64,000 bases of DNA from Strongyloides papillosus (Eukaryota > Nematoda > Chromadorea > Rhabditida > Strongyloididae): the NCBI GenBank assembly GCA_005656395.1, contig SRSI01000010.1, positions 992,001 to 1,056,000 of the forward strand, in the 5' to 3' direction. The notes beneath the pieces are model-generated. The model searched no databases. It was given only the letters and a program-made list of their open reading frames with translations, and was not told the origin of the DNA. Of the stretch, positions 12,015 to 22,850 are shown one piece after another (position 1 is the stretch's first letter; each line of letters starts with the position of its first letter). Position numbers and translations under genes: made by a program.

Positions 12015-13910
12015 TTACAAATCCAAAGTATCAACTTTATTAATTAAAATATTAGCCTTTTCGGCAATTTGATTGAGGGTCTCTTGTAGACGTTTTTTCA
12101 TTTCAATTAAATTACGTTCTCTGTCGATGTCCTTCTCAACCTTAGTTTTAAGCTCCTCCAAATTTCTAATAGTATTGCTATATTTTTCCATTTTCTCTAC
12201 CAACAAAGAAGTATTGTGATTATAATTTTTAAAAGTCTCGGCAATTTGACTAATAGCTTTAACATATTCATTGATATCAACAATAAGCGAGGAAATAACC
12301 TTGATATCATTGCTAGCGACATCAAAAGGTTGTGGAGAATTACTGTATCGTTCAATTAACTCCTCTGCACTTGATATTGCTTTACTTCCGGAAACATCAA
12401 TTCCATTCAATTTACCTTCTGATTCGTCTACTTCTTGTTCACATCTTTCAATATCACATAAAATTGAATTTGTATTTTTTAAAGCTTTTTCAGTAATTTT
12501 AATTTTGTCTTCAACAATCTCTTTCAAATTGGCACTTAAGGGATTCTTCATTAAATCATGTAATTCCTGAGACTTGCTTAAAATTTTATCTTTAAGGACA
12601 GAAAAAGCTTCCTTTGAATCAATCAAATTGCTATTATTTGGTTTGTTCTCAGATTTCAATACCAATTCATCTATGTTGTCAATAACGGACATAACCATAT
12701 CAGTGTTTGCTTTCTCAGATTCCTTTAACTCCAGTTGTTTTCTTACATTTTTAATAGCTTCCTCAACCTGTTGTTTCTGTTTTCTTATGTCTTTGTCGAT
12801 TTCGGCATCTCCAGTAAGAGTAAATGAATCAGTTTTCGGCTTCAAATACTCTGTGAGGTCATTTAATTTCTTTTTAAATGCAAGAATATGCTCATTAACA
12901 GACAAAGACTTTTTTGGTGCAACATTAATCTCTTTAAGTGTTTTGATAATAACTTCTAATTCACTTTTTGTTTTTTCTTGGAGTTTAAACTTATCTCTAG
13001 CACTATTTATTTTATTTTTCAAGTCAATGTATGAAACACTTTCTTGGGGTAGAACAGTAATATTCTTCTCAAGGATTTCAAAATCTACGTCCTTTGTTGG
13101 CCCATTTAACTTCTTAACGACAGTATTGATAACATCCCGCTCTGCTTCAATAAGCTTCAAATCAACAGCTTCTTTTATGGCAGTCAACTTTCCTTCACAT
13201 TCTTGGAGTAAAACTGAATCATTCATATCTCTTTCGTTAGCTAATTCTTTTATATCCTCCAAGACTTTTGACAATTTTTTGAGGTCCTTGGTTTTAATAT
13301 CATTAATTTTACCAAAATTAAATTGAGAAACTTCCAACTTTTCAGAAATCGAAGAAAACTCGTCTTTGAAGGAAGAAACCAAACAATTAAATTCATTAAT
13401 AGTTTCAATTCTATCTAAAATCGAGGATTGTATATTCTTCAAATTCTCAACCATTCTCATTTGCTCCTCAAATGCCTTATTTCTGAGACTATCTTCACTA
13501 GCAACAGTTGGTAACTTTGAATACTCAGCTTCTAGTTTTGGTAAACCTTCTTCCTCAACCTCTTTCAAAATTTCATACGCCTCAGTCAATTCTTGTAAAG
13601 TACTACTTCTACTACTTTCAATTACCTGAGCTTTACTGATCTCTTCCTCCATCTCACTAACCATTTTGAAGATACTTTTAGCGACCTGATGTACTTCACA
13701 TTTTTTTTCAGCGTTCTTTTTTTCCTGTGCAATAGCTAAAGCAATGTCATCCAAACGTACTTTTAGCTCCCAAATGTTTGATTTAATAGAATGTTGCAAA
13801 ACTTCTAAAGAAACTTCACTCTCATCCATCGCTAAATTCAAAAGTTCTTGGAATTTCCCAATCTCCTTCTGAAGTTCTATGAATTCTTCTTGAAGTTTGG
13901 AAACACTCAT
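12015..13910 (-). CDS. Large coiled-coil protein, intronless, 631 aa
   Basis: A single uninterrupted minus-strand frame runs from an ATG at 13910 to 12015. Almost the whole length is predicted helical from composition: long runs of heptad-like Leu/Ile/Val spacing with Glu/Lys, for example EEISKAQVIESSRSSTLQEL and KLEAEYSKLPTV. There is no signal peptide, membrane segment, enzyme motif or zinc-binding cluster. The pattern of helical stretches broken by short Pro/Gly/Ser turns resembles spectrin-like or nesprin/ANC-1-type rod segments, but I cannot assign it to a family. Base composition is visibly less A/T-biased than the flanks, supporting real coding. Function is unknown; a structural or cytoskeletal tether is the simplest reading. 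Confidence 0.85.
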   Translation of the reverse strand: MSVSKLQEEFIELQKEIGKFQELLNLAMDESEVSLEVLQHSIKSNIWELKVRLDDIALAIAQEKKNAEKKCEVHQVAKSIFKMVSEMEEEISKAQVIESSRSSTLQELTEAYEILKEVEEEGLPKLEAEYSKLPTVASEDSLRNKAFEEQMRMVENLKNIQSSILDRIETINEFNCLVSSFKDEFSSISEKLEVSQFNFGKINDIKTKDLKKLSKVLEDIKELANERDMNDSVLLQECEGKLTAIKEAVDLKLIEAERDVINTVVKKLNGPTKDVDFEILEKNITVLPQESVSYIDLKNKINSARDKFKLQEKTKSELEVIIKTLKEINVAPKKSLSVNEHILAFKKKLNDLTEYLKPKTDSFTLTGDAEIDKDIRKQKQQVEEAIKNVRKQLELKESEKANTDMVMSVIDNIDELVLKSENKPNNSNLIDSKEAFSVLKDKILSKSQELHDLMKNPLSANLKEIVEDKIKITEKALKNTNSILCDIERCEQEVDESEGKLNGIDVSGSKAISSAEELIERYSNSPQPFDVASNDIKVISSLIVDINEYVKAISQIAETFKNYNHNTSLLVEKMEKYSNTIRNLEELKTKVEKDIDRERNLIEMKKRLQETLNQIAEKANILINKVDTLDL

Positions 13911-14802
13911 TGCGCAATTATGTCTTCACTAAAAATAAAAACTATTATAATCACTAAGTGAATATTTGTTTAATAAAAAACATTTTATTAAATAGAAGAA
14001 ATACGAGCATTATATATATTTCCAGCAATTAATACTAGTATTTAGCAACACGTAGAAGCATAATAGTCTTTTTTTTTAACTAACTAATAGTGAACTCTAA
14101 TATATATTAGTCAATTTAAAGCTACTACTTTAATTTGTCAACGATATAAGACTTATGATCTGTGACCTTTATATTTTTCGATGATGAAATAACGATATTG
14201 TAACATTAAAAATTTCCATGAATATTTTAATTTTATTTTACATCCTACAAAATGTTTCGAAGTTAATTATAAAAAATTATATGTGAATTAGAAAATCTAC
14301 TATTAATCATTATATAAGGTAAAAAATTACAACAACACGAATAAAAATTTCCACATTAAAAAAATAATCTACATTCCTATCATGACAAAGTGGTAGAAAT
14401 GTATAAAAGTACTTTGATATTTATAGAGGAAATCTTTGGGTATTAAAACAAACGTGATGACCAAATCAAAAGAAGTGTCAATTGCCGTATCTAAAAAAAA
14501 CGCAGAACTACTAAATAAAAAGTTCTCTTTACATTATTAACTCTGACACCTATAAGATGCTTGTGAAATAATTATTTCATGGAACTCTTATTGCGATGAA
14601 TTTATTTTTACCTATCTTCTTTGACTTTTGATTTTTGGAACATAGTAGTTAAACTGACAAAATTAAATTAAACTATCAATTAACGTTTTATCATTATAGT
14701 TTCAAACAATTAGCTTAGTTTTTTATTATATATATATATATGCGGTCGCAAAAAAATATTCAAATATTTATCTTTTAAAAAATATTATTGCATAAAAAAA
14801 AA
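13911..14802. other. Intergenic with short (TA)n run
   Basis: This lies between two minus-strand genes. It contains a pure TA dinucleotide run at about 14727-14741 followed by TGCGGTCGCA, a small GC-rich patch unusual here. No gene seen. Confidence 0.6.
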
Positions 14803-15159
14803 TTATACATCATTAATTTCTTCGACAGGGGAGATCTTCTCTTCACATTTCTTTGGTATATACAAGTTAATTAGAACATTATTTGAAGGCGTCTGGTCAT
14901 CCTCTTCCTGCAAGCTACTTTCATCACTACTTGAACTATCATTTGAATTACTTTTAATTTGATCGTCTTCTACAAATTCAATTAATTTTTTATTTTCAGC
15001 ATTTTCAGGCATTGGAACTTTTTCTGCTTCTGATAGAAAGTTCTGTAATTTAATACGAAGATCTGTAGACATTGGAATTGGTCCAATGTTAGGTTTTTGA
15101 GACTCAATAGGAATATTGAATAATTTTTTTACACGTCTATCTTCCTTTTCAGGATCCAT
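14803..15159 (-). CDS. Small acidic Ser-rich protein, possibly NOPCHAP1-like
   Basis: The frame is open to 14803; the first in-frame ATG is at 15159, giving 118 residues beginning MDPEKEDRRVKKLFNIP. Codons upstream of this ATG stay open for about 25 residues without another ATG, so an upstream exon is possible. Layout: basic N-terminus, a short helix (LRIKLQNFLSEAEKV), an acidic Ser cluster (NDSSSSDESSLQEEDD), then a hydrophobic patch (VLINLYIPKK). This order of LxxxLxxFL helix, Ser/Asp/Glu tract and short hydrophobic strand is reminiscent of the box C/D snoRNP assembly factor NOPCHAP1 (C12orf45). The similarity is weak and judged by eye. It is head-to-head with the spd-2-like gene, with 134 bp between start codons. 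Confidence 0.55.
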   Translation of the reverse strand: MDPEKEDRRVKKLFNIPIESQKPNIGPIPMSTDLRIKLQNFLSEAEKVPMPENAENKKLIEFVEDDQIKSNSNDSSSSDESSLQEEDDQTPSNNVLINLYIPKKCEEKISPVEEINDV

Positions 15160-15293
15160 AATAACAATAGATAATTCAGCAAACAAATATTCCCTTGCAA
15201 AGACATTACACCATTTAATATTACCTTTTCGTGATAGGAAGACTCACTGAATACCGCCATTGGAATAAAAAAGTATTTTTGTTATCAATTTCA
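15160..15293. promoter_or_regulatory. Short divergent promoter region
   Basis: Only 134 bp separate the start codons of the minus-strand small acidic protein and the plus-strand spd-2-like gene, so the two probably share a bidirectional promoter. The local sequence (15220-15265) is less A/T-rich than typical flanks. No named motif recognised. Confidence 0.45.
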
Positions 15294-17046
15294 ATGTCTG
15301 GCTTAAAGAGCAAAGGTATACAATTTCCTTTAAATTTTTTTTATTGTTTTTATTTTTAGATTATAATAGAGCGGACAATCTTTCTAGAATATCCGAGGAA
15401 TGTCCATTAACTTCGAAAGAGAATTCACTTTCATCAAATTCTAGTGATAGAGTTAAAGATTTGATGACAAATAATCAACCATTTCACAAGTTGTCAATTT
15501 CTGACGATTCTCAGGAAAATAAAATTGATTCAAAAGAATTCATCAATGGTTCTCTTTTTATTGATAAGTTAAAAATCGATGAAAAGAAATTTTGTCAAGA
15601 AAATGTAATCATTCAAGATGATCCTAGATTTGATAGATCTAGACAAGTGAAAGAAAATAGTTGGGAACCATCTGTCTATGAATTTAGTTCTCCTAAAGTA
15701 CAAAATATAAATCAAGAAACTCCAAGAAGAAGTGCTGGTCGTAATGAAATTAAAGATAAATTACAAGTTCCTAATAATGTTGGTTCGAAGAAGTTCCCAT
15801 CAGAATCTACGAATGATTCTCCTTCAAATCCCCCTAATTACTTTACTTCTACTCCAATAAGTAAGTTATTGTCAATATTTGATATAATTTTTATTTCATA
15901 GGAGAGAATAATTTCGGACAAAGTAGATTGTTTTCAAATTTTGAAGGACCTAATATATCAACAATTGCAGTAGATAATTCAGTTCTTTTCCAAGAATTTA
16001 TGTCAAATTTATTAAAAAGAAAAAATGCGGTTAATGGTGTTAATAGTGCAAAAAATATAATTGCTGAAAGTGCAAGTGACATAACGAAGAGAAGACGGCA
16101 TTCATCAACAAGCACACTTTCTATAAGCAGTACTTTAAGAAATATCTCTACTAAAGAAAAATTTCTTCATTTCGGATTTTGTCCTTTGAATTGTCAATCT
16201 ATATTGCCATTAACTTTACAAAATAACTCGTCAAATATTATCAAAGGAAAATTAGAATTCAAAGGGAAAGGAGAAATTTTTTCATTAGAAGATAACTCGA
16301 AATCTGCAGGCGAGCATATTACTTTTGAACCTAATCAAGTAAAAATATTGTACATATCATTTAATCCAAATTCATACGGACTATACCAAGATACATTGTA
16401 TATCTACTATGGTTCTTATGGTATTTCTGACAAACCGAAACAAAAAGTTCCATTAGCTGGGATTTGTGGAACAACAAATATTAGTGTATGCATTGACAAA
16501 TCACCAGATATGTTAATTAAGGTTCCAAACGTTAATTTGGACGAGTATCTCTTTAAGACATCTTTTGCAATTACTAAATTTAATTTTACAATAAAAAATA
16601 GTGGATCAAGGAAGGCTTTTGCCGTGATGATTCCATTTAAGATAGATGCTGCTTCTGGTAAATGTGATGTTGTCAATGAATTTGTTGAATTTCAAAGTGG
16701 ATCAAACATTGTACTCGAGCCATCCGAAGAGTTTAATGTGTGTGTTTCTCACAGAATTCCAAAGTTATTTGAAATTTTAGAATCTTCTTATACAGGTGAA
16801 GGTATGGAAGAGTTATTTAGAATAGTGATTATGTATGGTGATGAAACACAAAGATTGCGTTTAAAAGAAGCAGAGAAAATTTCAAAAGCATCTTACGACT
16901 TTGAGGGACAATCTTTAACGAAAAAGACCTTTATTAATGAAAGTGCCTTACAAACAACATTTGTACTTGGTGATATAGAGTGTGAAGGGAAGATACTGGA
17001 AAAGGGAATATCTCGATCAATTATAAGTTTCTGCTATAAATTTTAA
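15294..17046 (+). CDS. spd-2: SPD-2/CEP192-like centrosomal protein
   Basis: Three exons join in frame: 15294-15315 (MSGLKSK), 15360-15860 and 15902-17046, giving 555 residues. The first ~200 residues are Ser/Asn-rich and apparently disordered. From about residue 270 there is an Ig-like, ASH/Spd-2-type beta-sandwich region: FLHFGFCPLNCQS, LTLQNNSSNIIKGKLEFKG, ITFEPNQVKILYISFNPNSY, and a second unit with FNFTIKNSGSRKAF and FVEFQSGSNIVLEPSEEFNV. These resemble the Spd-2 domains of CEP192/SPD-2, which recruit pericentriolar material and promote centriole duplication. C. elegans SPD-2 is longer (over 800 residues), so this copy is short, mainly N-terminally. Another ASH- or MSP-domain protein is the main alternative. 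It shares a short divergent promoter with the gene at 14803-15159. Confidence 0.65.
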
Positions 17047-17245
17047 AATATGTAACAAACAATATATTTATTATATTAGTAATTTTATGTATCAATTTTA
17101 ACATTTTCCAACAATAAATTTAATCCTAATAAAAGAATGCGTTGTCCTAGCAATTCCTTAGTAACAATAATTACTGTGTATTAAAATTATCCTGTATAAT
17201 GATTATTTTTATGTTTAATCACTTATAAATTATACTTAACTAATT

Positions 17246-18656
17246 ATGGATTTTCAAGAAGAAAAATTTACTAATTTTTTTCAATTAGATTCAACGCAAA
17301 ACTTAACGTCTCTTAAATACATTAATGAGGATAACATAAAAAAATTAGATCTTGAGGAAATTTTTATTCAAATTGGTTATTTAAGAAAAGAAAATCTGTT
17401 TTTGAGATATTATAAAACATTATATGAAAGTGATGAAATAAAAAAAGTTCTTGATCAATTAGAGGCAACATCAAAAGAACTTCGAAAACAAAGGTAAAAT
17501 ATCATTTTTTTATCTATTAAAAATTTTTAGTGAACACGAAAAGAAATATTTAGAAAATATTTATCAACATAGTGTAAAAACTGTACTTCAACAAAAGGGT
17601 GAATGGGATAAAAAAAGCAAAGAATCTAATTCTCAATATAAACTGTCTTTAGAAAATCTTCAAAAAAGTGAGAAAGAATTAGAAAATAATAAGCAGAAAA
17701 ATAACAATAATATTAAAATTCTCGAAATTTTTTATGAACAAATTTTACGACTACTAGCATTATATGAAAATGGCGAAATTAAATTAAAAGATAATTATGG
17801 ATATAACCTTAAGAATTGTTCTGAATTAATAAAATCATTCAAACAATTATTGCTGGAACAAGGAACTTTTCATTTAGCAAGAAATAAATGGATAAATGGA
17901 CGCACTTTAGTCATTTACTCTCAATGTCAAATAGCTTTTGGCATTAAAAAGTGGGAAAAAATATTGACAGAAGACTTATATAATGAAAAAGATAGATATT
18001 TTATATGTGCTGAATCTAAAAATAATTTTATAGCAGCAATTCAGAATTTAGAATCATGTCAAATTTATATGGGCAATAAAATTACTTTTCCTTTTGTTAC
18101 AAAAAAACAGACTTCTGAATCTTTAGATTTACTAACAATATTTTTTGAAGATGTGTTGAACGATACAAATGCTAGAAAATGTTTAGATATTTTTAAAAAG
18201 TTGCATTCAGACATAACAAATTTAATCCAATGGTTTAATAATGTAATTTCGGAACAGATAATGAAAGATTTAGAAAAAAATTGTACTGAAATAGTAAAAA
18301 TCGAAGAAAAATTGCATGAAGAAACAAAAGGAATAGTTTCTAATAAATATAAGGATATTAATCAGAAAATAGGTAATTATAAAAAAGAAAAGTGGGAAGA
18401 TGAAGTAAAAAAGTTAAAAAGTATGAAATTTATAAATTATGACATGACAATGATAATGAATTTATCAAAACCAGATGATTATAAGAATTTTAAAAATTTT
18501 TCTTTAGCTAAAGAACAAAATTTAGTTTTTAACGTCCAACAAAAAATAAATCAATTGGAAGCTCAAAAAATTATTTTTGAAAATATAAAGAAAAAAGAAA
18601 TAAAAACTCAAGAAAATAAATTAGAGAACGAACTAACTCAAAGAAAAAACAAATAA
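17246..18656 (+). CDS. Coiled-coil protein of unknown function, 457 aa
   Basis: Two exons, 17246-17493 and 17531-18656 (37-bp intron, GTAAAA..TTTTTAG), join in frame. The protein is Lys/Glu/Asn-rich and mostly helical, with coiled-coil stretches near residues 35-150 and in the C-terminal third (ENIKKKEIKTQENKLENELT). The middle has more hydrophobic, globular-looking sequence (LLTIFFEDVLND, LIQWFNNVISEQIM). No signal peptide, membrane segment or catalytic motif was seen. It begins 199 bp after the spd-2-like stop on the same strand, but no AG acceptor lies directly before its ATG, so co-transcription is not supported. I do not recognise the family. Confidence 0.75.
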
Positions 18657-18799
18657 AGGTTCATACAACTTTAAATAAAACTATTAAATTAACATTTAAA
18701 CTTTAAATGTATTATTTCAGACTTTGCGATATACTATAGTTCTACAGTTCTTTTTATATTAAATAAATAGTAAAATTTTGTTAAATATGCTTTTTTGAA

Positions 18800-19417
18800 T
18801 TAATTTTTAATGGAACAATTTCTTTTTTCATCTTTTAATTTTTCATGACGTTTTTCTAACAATTTTAATCGATGCTCTTCGGCAGCTTTGGATGCTGGAT
18901 CTAATTGTATAATTTCATTTGAACTCCATTCAAGAAATTGTTTATGTGACTTTTTAGCATCATTTTTTTGTGATTCCGAATTATTTTCATTTGTTTTAAT
19001 AACACTGTTTGATGTGGGTGTTAATTTTCTTATTAATGTTTTATCATGACTTTCTGTAGTCTGATTTGTGATGGTTGTTGTTGGACTTATTCGACTTCCT
19101 TGTGATTCAGGTAATGTTGAACAAGTGGTAGTTGAAATTTCAGTTGGTATTGTATTTGAACTTTTGGTTGCTTCTTTTTGTAAATCTGAGTTGATAGAAC
19201 ACTTGGGTTTGAATATCAAATACTTAGTAATTGATCTTGTAAAATCTGATACTTGAGTTCTTAGTTTTATCCAGTAAGTGTTGGCGATTGTTTCTACGGA
19301 TGCCAGTTTGTTACACATTGTCCCCTGAGGAAATACTAAGTAATGTGTTGTTCTAGAACATGCACTAAAATACAAAAAAATACCTCCAAAGATAAATGTT
19401 AGAATAATTAAAAACAT
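18800..19417 (-). CDS. Small signal-anchored protein with Thr/Ser-rich middle and charged C-terminus
   Basis: Single exon, 205 residues. It begins with a strongly hydrophobic segment (MFLIILTFIFGGIFLYFSAC), a signal peptide or N-terminal anchor. A short conserved-looking globular part with Cys follows (LVFPQGTMCNKLASVETIAN). Then a Thr/Ser-rich tract (PTEISTTTCSTLPES, SPTTTITNQTTES) and a highly charged helical end (EEHRLKLLEKRHEKLKDEKR). No known domain recognised; possibly lineage-restricted. Its 3' end faces the coiled-coil gene ending at 18656. Confidence 0.65.
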   Translation of the reverse strand: MFLIILTFIFGGIFLYFSACSRTTHYLVFPQGTMCNKLASVETIANTYWIKLRTQVSDFTRSITKYLIFKPKCSINSDLQKEATKSSNTIPTEISTTTCSTLPESQGSRISPTTTITNQTTESHDKTLIRKLTPTSNSVIKTNENNSESQKNDAKKSHKQFLEWSSNEIIQLDPASKAAEEHRLKLLEKRHEKLKDEKRNCSIKN

Positions 19418-19560
19418 TTTTCAAAATATTTAAAAAAACATGGGAATATTAGAAACAAAGTGGTTTTTAATATATTAATTACGACTAAAAATTTTAATCT
19501 TTACTGATAATTTATATTTACATTATAACGATGTACAAGCAATAAATTGACATTAAAATT

Positions 19561-20462
19561 TTATTTTAATTTGTTTTTTAAAAGTGTTGTTACTAATTTG
19601 AATGGTCTCATTCATATTCTAAATATGTATTTTATCAATGACGACCTGGTCCCCATTCAATCTATTTAATAATGCAACGCAACAAACAGCAAGCTTTGAT
19701 ATTTGCTCTTGCTGTTAATGCAGTAAAACATGTTGATTCCATTTCAAAAATTTCTTACTCCCTTTTCTACTAATTCATTTAAAAATTTAAATTTATCTTG
19801 TGATGTATAATCACACAATGCACCATCAAGTCTTGCTTGACCTTCGTAGAAATCATCTGCACATAATGTTAATCCAGAACATTGTGGAAATATAATTGAT
19901 TTGCAGTTTCAATAAGTTCAAATCGTAATTTTTCATCTACAAAACATGGTCTAGAAACTTTTTTTCCATTAATCCATTGATTAAATTCCTGTTTTAGTTC
20001 ACCATTCATTGCACCAGAGCTTATTACCACAGTTCCTGGTTCAACTCCAATACCTCCTGATGTTCCTAATCTTATAAAATAAAACATCTTTACAATTGGC
20101 ATAATGAAGTAATTTAAAAATTTCATTGAGCATTACAGAAAGTGATGGTGCTCCAATTCCATGATTAACCCAAAGAACTTTCCTGTTTTATAAAGGCAAT
20201 ATCTATCTGATTTTGATAGATCAGTAGGAGTCTCATAATCCATTTTCTTTAGCAAACATTTTTGCATAGTGTCCCAATTCTCTTAGGTGATCCACCACAA
20301 CATACAAATTTGACATTCATGGAAATGGCTTGGTATATTATCAGCATTTTTGTCTAAACCAAAATGATACAAAAGTCACTTGAAGATTCATTAATGTTTT
20401 GATTGCTAATAATAACATCATTAGTATCGAATTTTTTTAGCATTTCCTATCGAAGGTGCCAT
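19561..20462 (-). pseudogene. upp-1: Uridine phosphorylase, interrupted by at least eight frame shifts
   Basis: Read piecewise across frames, the minus strand spells a near full-length uridine phosphorylase from an ATG at 20462 (MAPSIGNAKKF) to TAA at 19561-19563. Recognisable parts in order are FVCCGGSPKR, a segment with DRYCLYKTG, VNHGIGAPSLSVMLNE, RLGTSGGIGVEPGTVVISS (the family's phosphate-site region), DDFYEGQARLDGALCDYT, FEMESTCFTALTARA and ALLNRLNGDQV. The enzyme cleaves uridine to uracil plus ribose-1-phosphate in pyrimidine salvage. Single-base indels near 20432-20438, 20305-20311, 20273-20275, 20235, 20180, 20076-20079, 19895, 19746-19750, 19685 and 19610 break the frame. Several are one base too many or too few in a homopolymer. 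The retained motifs argue for consensus error or very recent loss; which of the two is open. Confidence 0.8.
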
Positions 20463-21697
20463 AATAGTTAGTAATAAAATTTATTTGGTTATTTTAAAAT
20501 GTATAACTATCTAAAGATACACATTTAACATTAACATTTAATGTATAAATAATATTTTATTAAATATAATACTCTTTGATAATTATATCATTGAAAGAAA
20601 TTTAAAATAGCAGATAAAATGTATATTTAAAATTATTAAAAAACAAATTTTGTAATTTATAAAGAGAAAACAATCATATTTTATATAACTTTCTGTGTCA
20701 TCAAAATACGTCTTAATTGTTATTTAGTTATCACGCCTTTCACGTTCAAAAATTTTATAACTTTATTAAACAAAAGTTAAATTAAATTTAATTTTTTATT
20801 TAAATAGAATTTCCGCTTATCTCGGTTAACTTTTTTAAACTTAAGCAGTAAATAGACAATAAAGTAACCAAATGACTTTTAAATTTTGATATTATATTTG
20901 ACATTATAACATTCAATTAATTTTTTACTATGTTAAATAAAATGTTTTTGGTCATTTTAATTAAAAGATCATTTCTTTAACTCTATAAATACTTAGAAAT
21001 CAAACAAGTAAACAAAAATTTTGCGCAATCACTAATTGAAACAAGTTAGATCATGAGAAGTCATATGAATAATATTTTGTGTAATTAGAATAAGTATCAA
21101 AAATTATAATTAAAAATTTAACAAACTCTTTAATTTTAAATTATATACATTTCACCAGAAAATATTTTAAACTATTTTAATAATTCTAGAAGTTAAATAA
21201 ATATATACTTGTAAATTTTAAATAGGATACTTTAAATTCTTCTCGTAGAAGATCTTGAAAAATGTATCACAATAATATAACTGTTACATTAATGTTTGAT
21301 ATTTATAGTTTATCATTTATATATATTTGCAATGATTAAGCTATAATAAAATCAACTATTTTGTTTAAAATAATCTGTATATTTGAACAATAAAAGTAGT
21401 TACTATTTTAATGAAATAATAATGCAACGTTAGCTAAAAATACAAAAGTAAATAAAACTTGATATTTACCACGTGTTATAAAACATTTAAATAATTCTCT
21501 TCAAATATGAACGGTATCTATTTTTACAAATTATTGTGACCAGATTTATTCCATCCAGATGAAATGGATAAACAACAAAAATATACAGGATACTAAAAAT
21601 AATCGTTTAATTTTATTAAAATCGTAAATTTGTAATTAATTTTAATTAATCATAATATTATCAATTTATTTTATTTTAAAAGAACATCAATATAAAG
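20463..21697. other. Intergenic, AT-rich
   Basis: About 1.2 kb between the two interrupted metabolic genes. No reading frame, RNA or clear repeat seen. Confidence 0.6.
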
Positions 21698-22454
21698 TTA
21701 ATTTTTTTTGACACATTCTACCTTACCATCATTTGTAGCAAAAAAATGCCTCTTCTGCTACATTCAAAAATAAACCAGTTTCCACAATTCCTGGGATATT
21801 GATCAAAATGTTATTAGTTGAATGCCAGTCATGACCAGAATTAGTGAAAGATGAAGGGAAATACCAATCAACAACATAACAATTATTATCAGTTATCACA
21901 GGGCCACATTTCTTATGAGCCATCCGAAGTGTACATTTACCACCTAGCGATTCTTCTATTTTCTTTATTATCGAACATACCCAAAAGGTACAACTTCTAA
22001 TGGTATGCTTTTCCAGCGTTCTCCAAGATGTTCAGATTTCTTAGAACAATCAGCTATTATAAAAAATTTTTTTGCGCATGATTGAACTATCTTTTCTTGT
22101 GTTAGACAACCACCACCACCTTTAATACAATTTAAGTTACAATCTACTTCATCAGCTCCGTCAATGCAAATGTCAAGAGAAGGTAAATTTTTCTAGTGAG
22201 TAAACTGGAAGATTGGCTTCAAGAAGCCATTTTTTAGTCTAAAAAGTGATTTTATATAAAAAAAACTGTATAATTCTTACCAGAAAACTTGTTGGAACAC
22301 ATTTTAAATCTTTATATTCTCCTGATGATACTTTATCCCTCAAAAAATCAACTAGATATTTTACAGTACTTCCACTTCCAACTCCAATTTTGTAACCACT
22401 ACGTATGTGAGCTAATGCACAAGCTTTAGCAGCAGCCTCTTTACCAGATTCCAT
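21698..22454 (-). pseudogene. rpia-1: Ribose-5-phosphate isomerase A, interrupted by three homopolymer indels
   Basis: The minus strand encodes a full-length RPI-A in pieces. An exon down to 22281 contains ESGKEAAAKACALAHI, GYKIGVGSGSTVKYLVDFL and PTSFL. A 42-bp intron (22239-22280) follows. Exon 2 carries [11 protein letters not shown] (catalytic acid region), [41 protein letters not shown] and INIPGIVETGLFLNVAEEAF. The enzyme interconverts ribose-5-phosphate and ribulose-5-phosphate in the pentose phosphate pathway. Three shifts break exon 2: a three-base A run at 22185-22187 (one extra), CCC at 21980-21982 (one missing) and seven As at 21740-21746 (one extra). Correcting for these, the frame ends at the TAA at 21698-21700. 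The start used is the first conserved ATG (22454); the frame stays open to 22577 and may continue upstream. All active-site motifs remain, so the gene may be functional and misassembled. Confidence 0.8.
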
Positions 22455-22500
22455 TGCAAAGTCAGTAGATATTGTAGATTCAGAAGAAGAATGATATGAT

Positions 22501-22850
22501 CTAGTAGAAATAGACGTAATATCGTTTGACAAACGCCTGTTTAAAACAAAATAGTTTAGACGGAGAACCCTTATCACAACTATCTCTAATATTCCTATCT
22601 AATTCATATTGTAATTTATCTTTATTAGAATATTTGATTTCGTTGTTTGATTTAAAGGTTATCGTTTCACTTTTTGTATATTGCTGGCTATGTGACACGC
22701 TGTCCTTTAAACAAAACATGCTTTGATTAGATGTTGATATTGTTTGCGTGATAGGAAAATTTGTCTCTACAATACTTCCAATAGAATTAAGACTCAACGA
22801 TTGAGAGATTTTAGTTTTTTCGAATTTTCGACAGTATTTTCAGAATCCAT
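22501..22850 (-). other. Coding-like stretch upstream of ribose-5-phosphate isomerase
   Basis: From an ATG at 22850 (MDSENTVENSKKLK) a frame runs about 20 codons. It then continues in the next frame (SLNSIGSIVETNFPITQTIS...) for about 95 codons to near 22500, overlapping the open region before the isomerase core. The composition is polar and Ser/Thr/Asn-rich. With one or two more indels, as in the neighbouring genes, it would read as an N-terminal extension of the isomerase. Otherwise it is a separate small gene. Not resolvable from sequence alone. Confidence 0.35.

Noticed and set aside
12271..13629. Long Ser/Phe/Leu-rich plus-strand frames (up to 250 codons) opposite the coiled-coil gene
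   Set aside because: They are the antisense shadow of a Glu/Lys/Leu-rich coding strand; codons of the minus-strand frame explain them.
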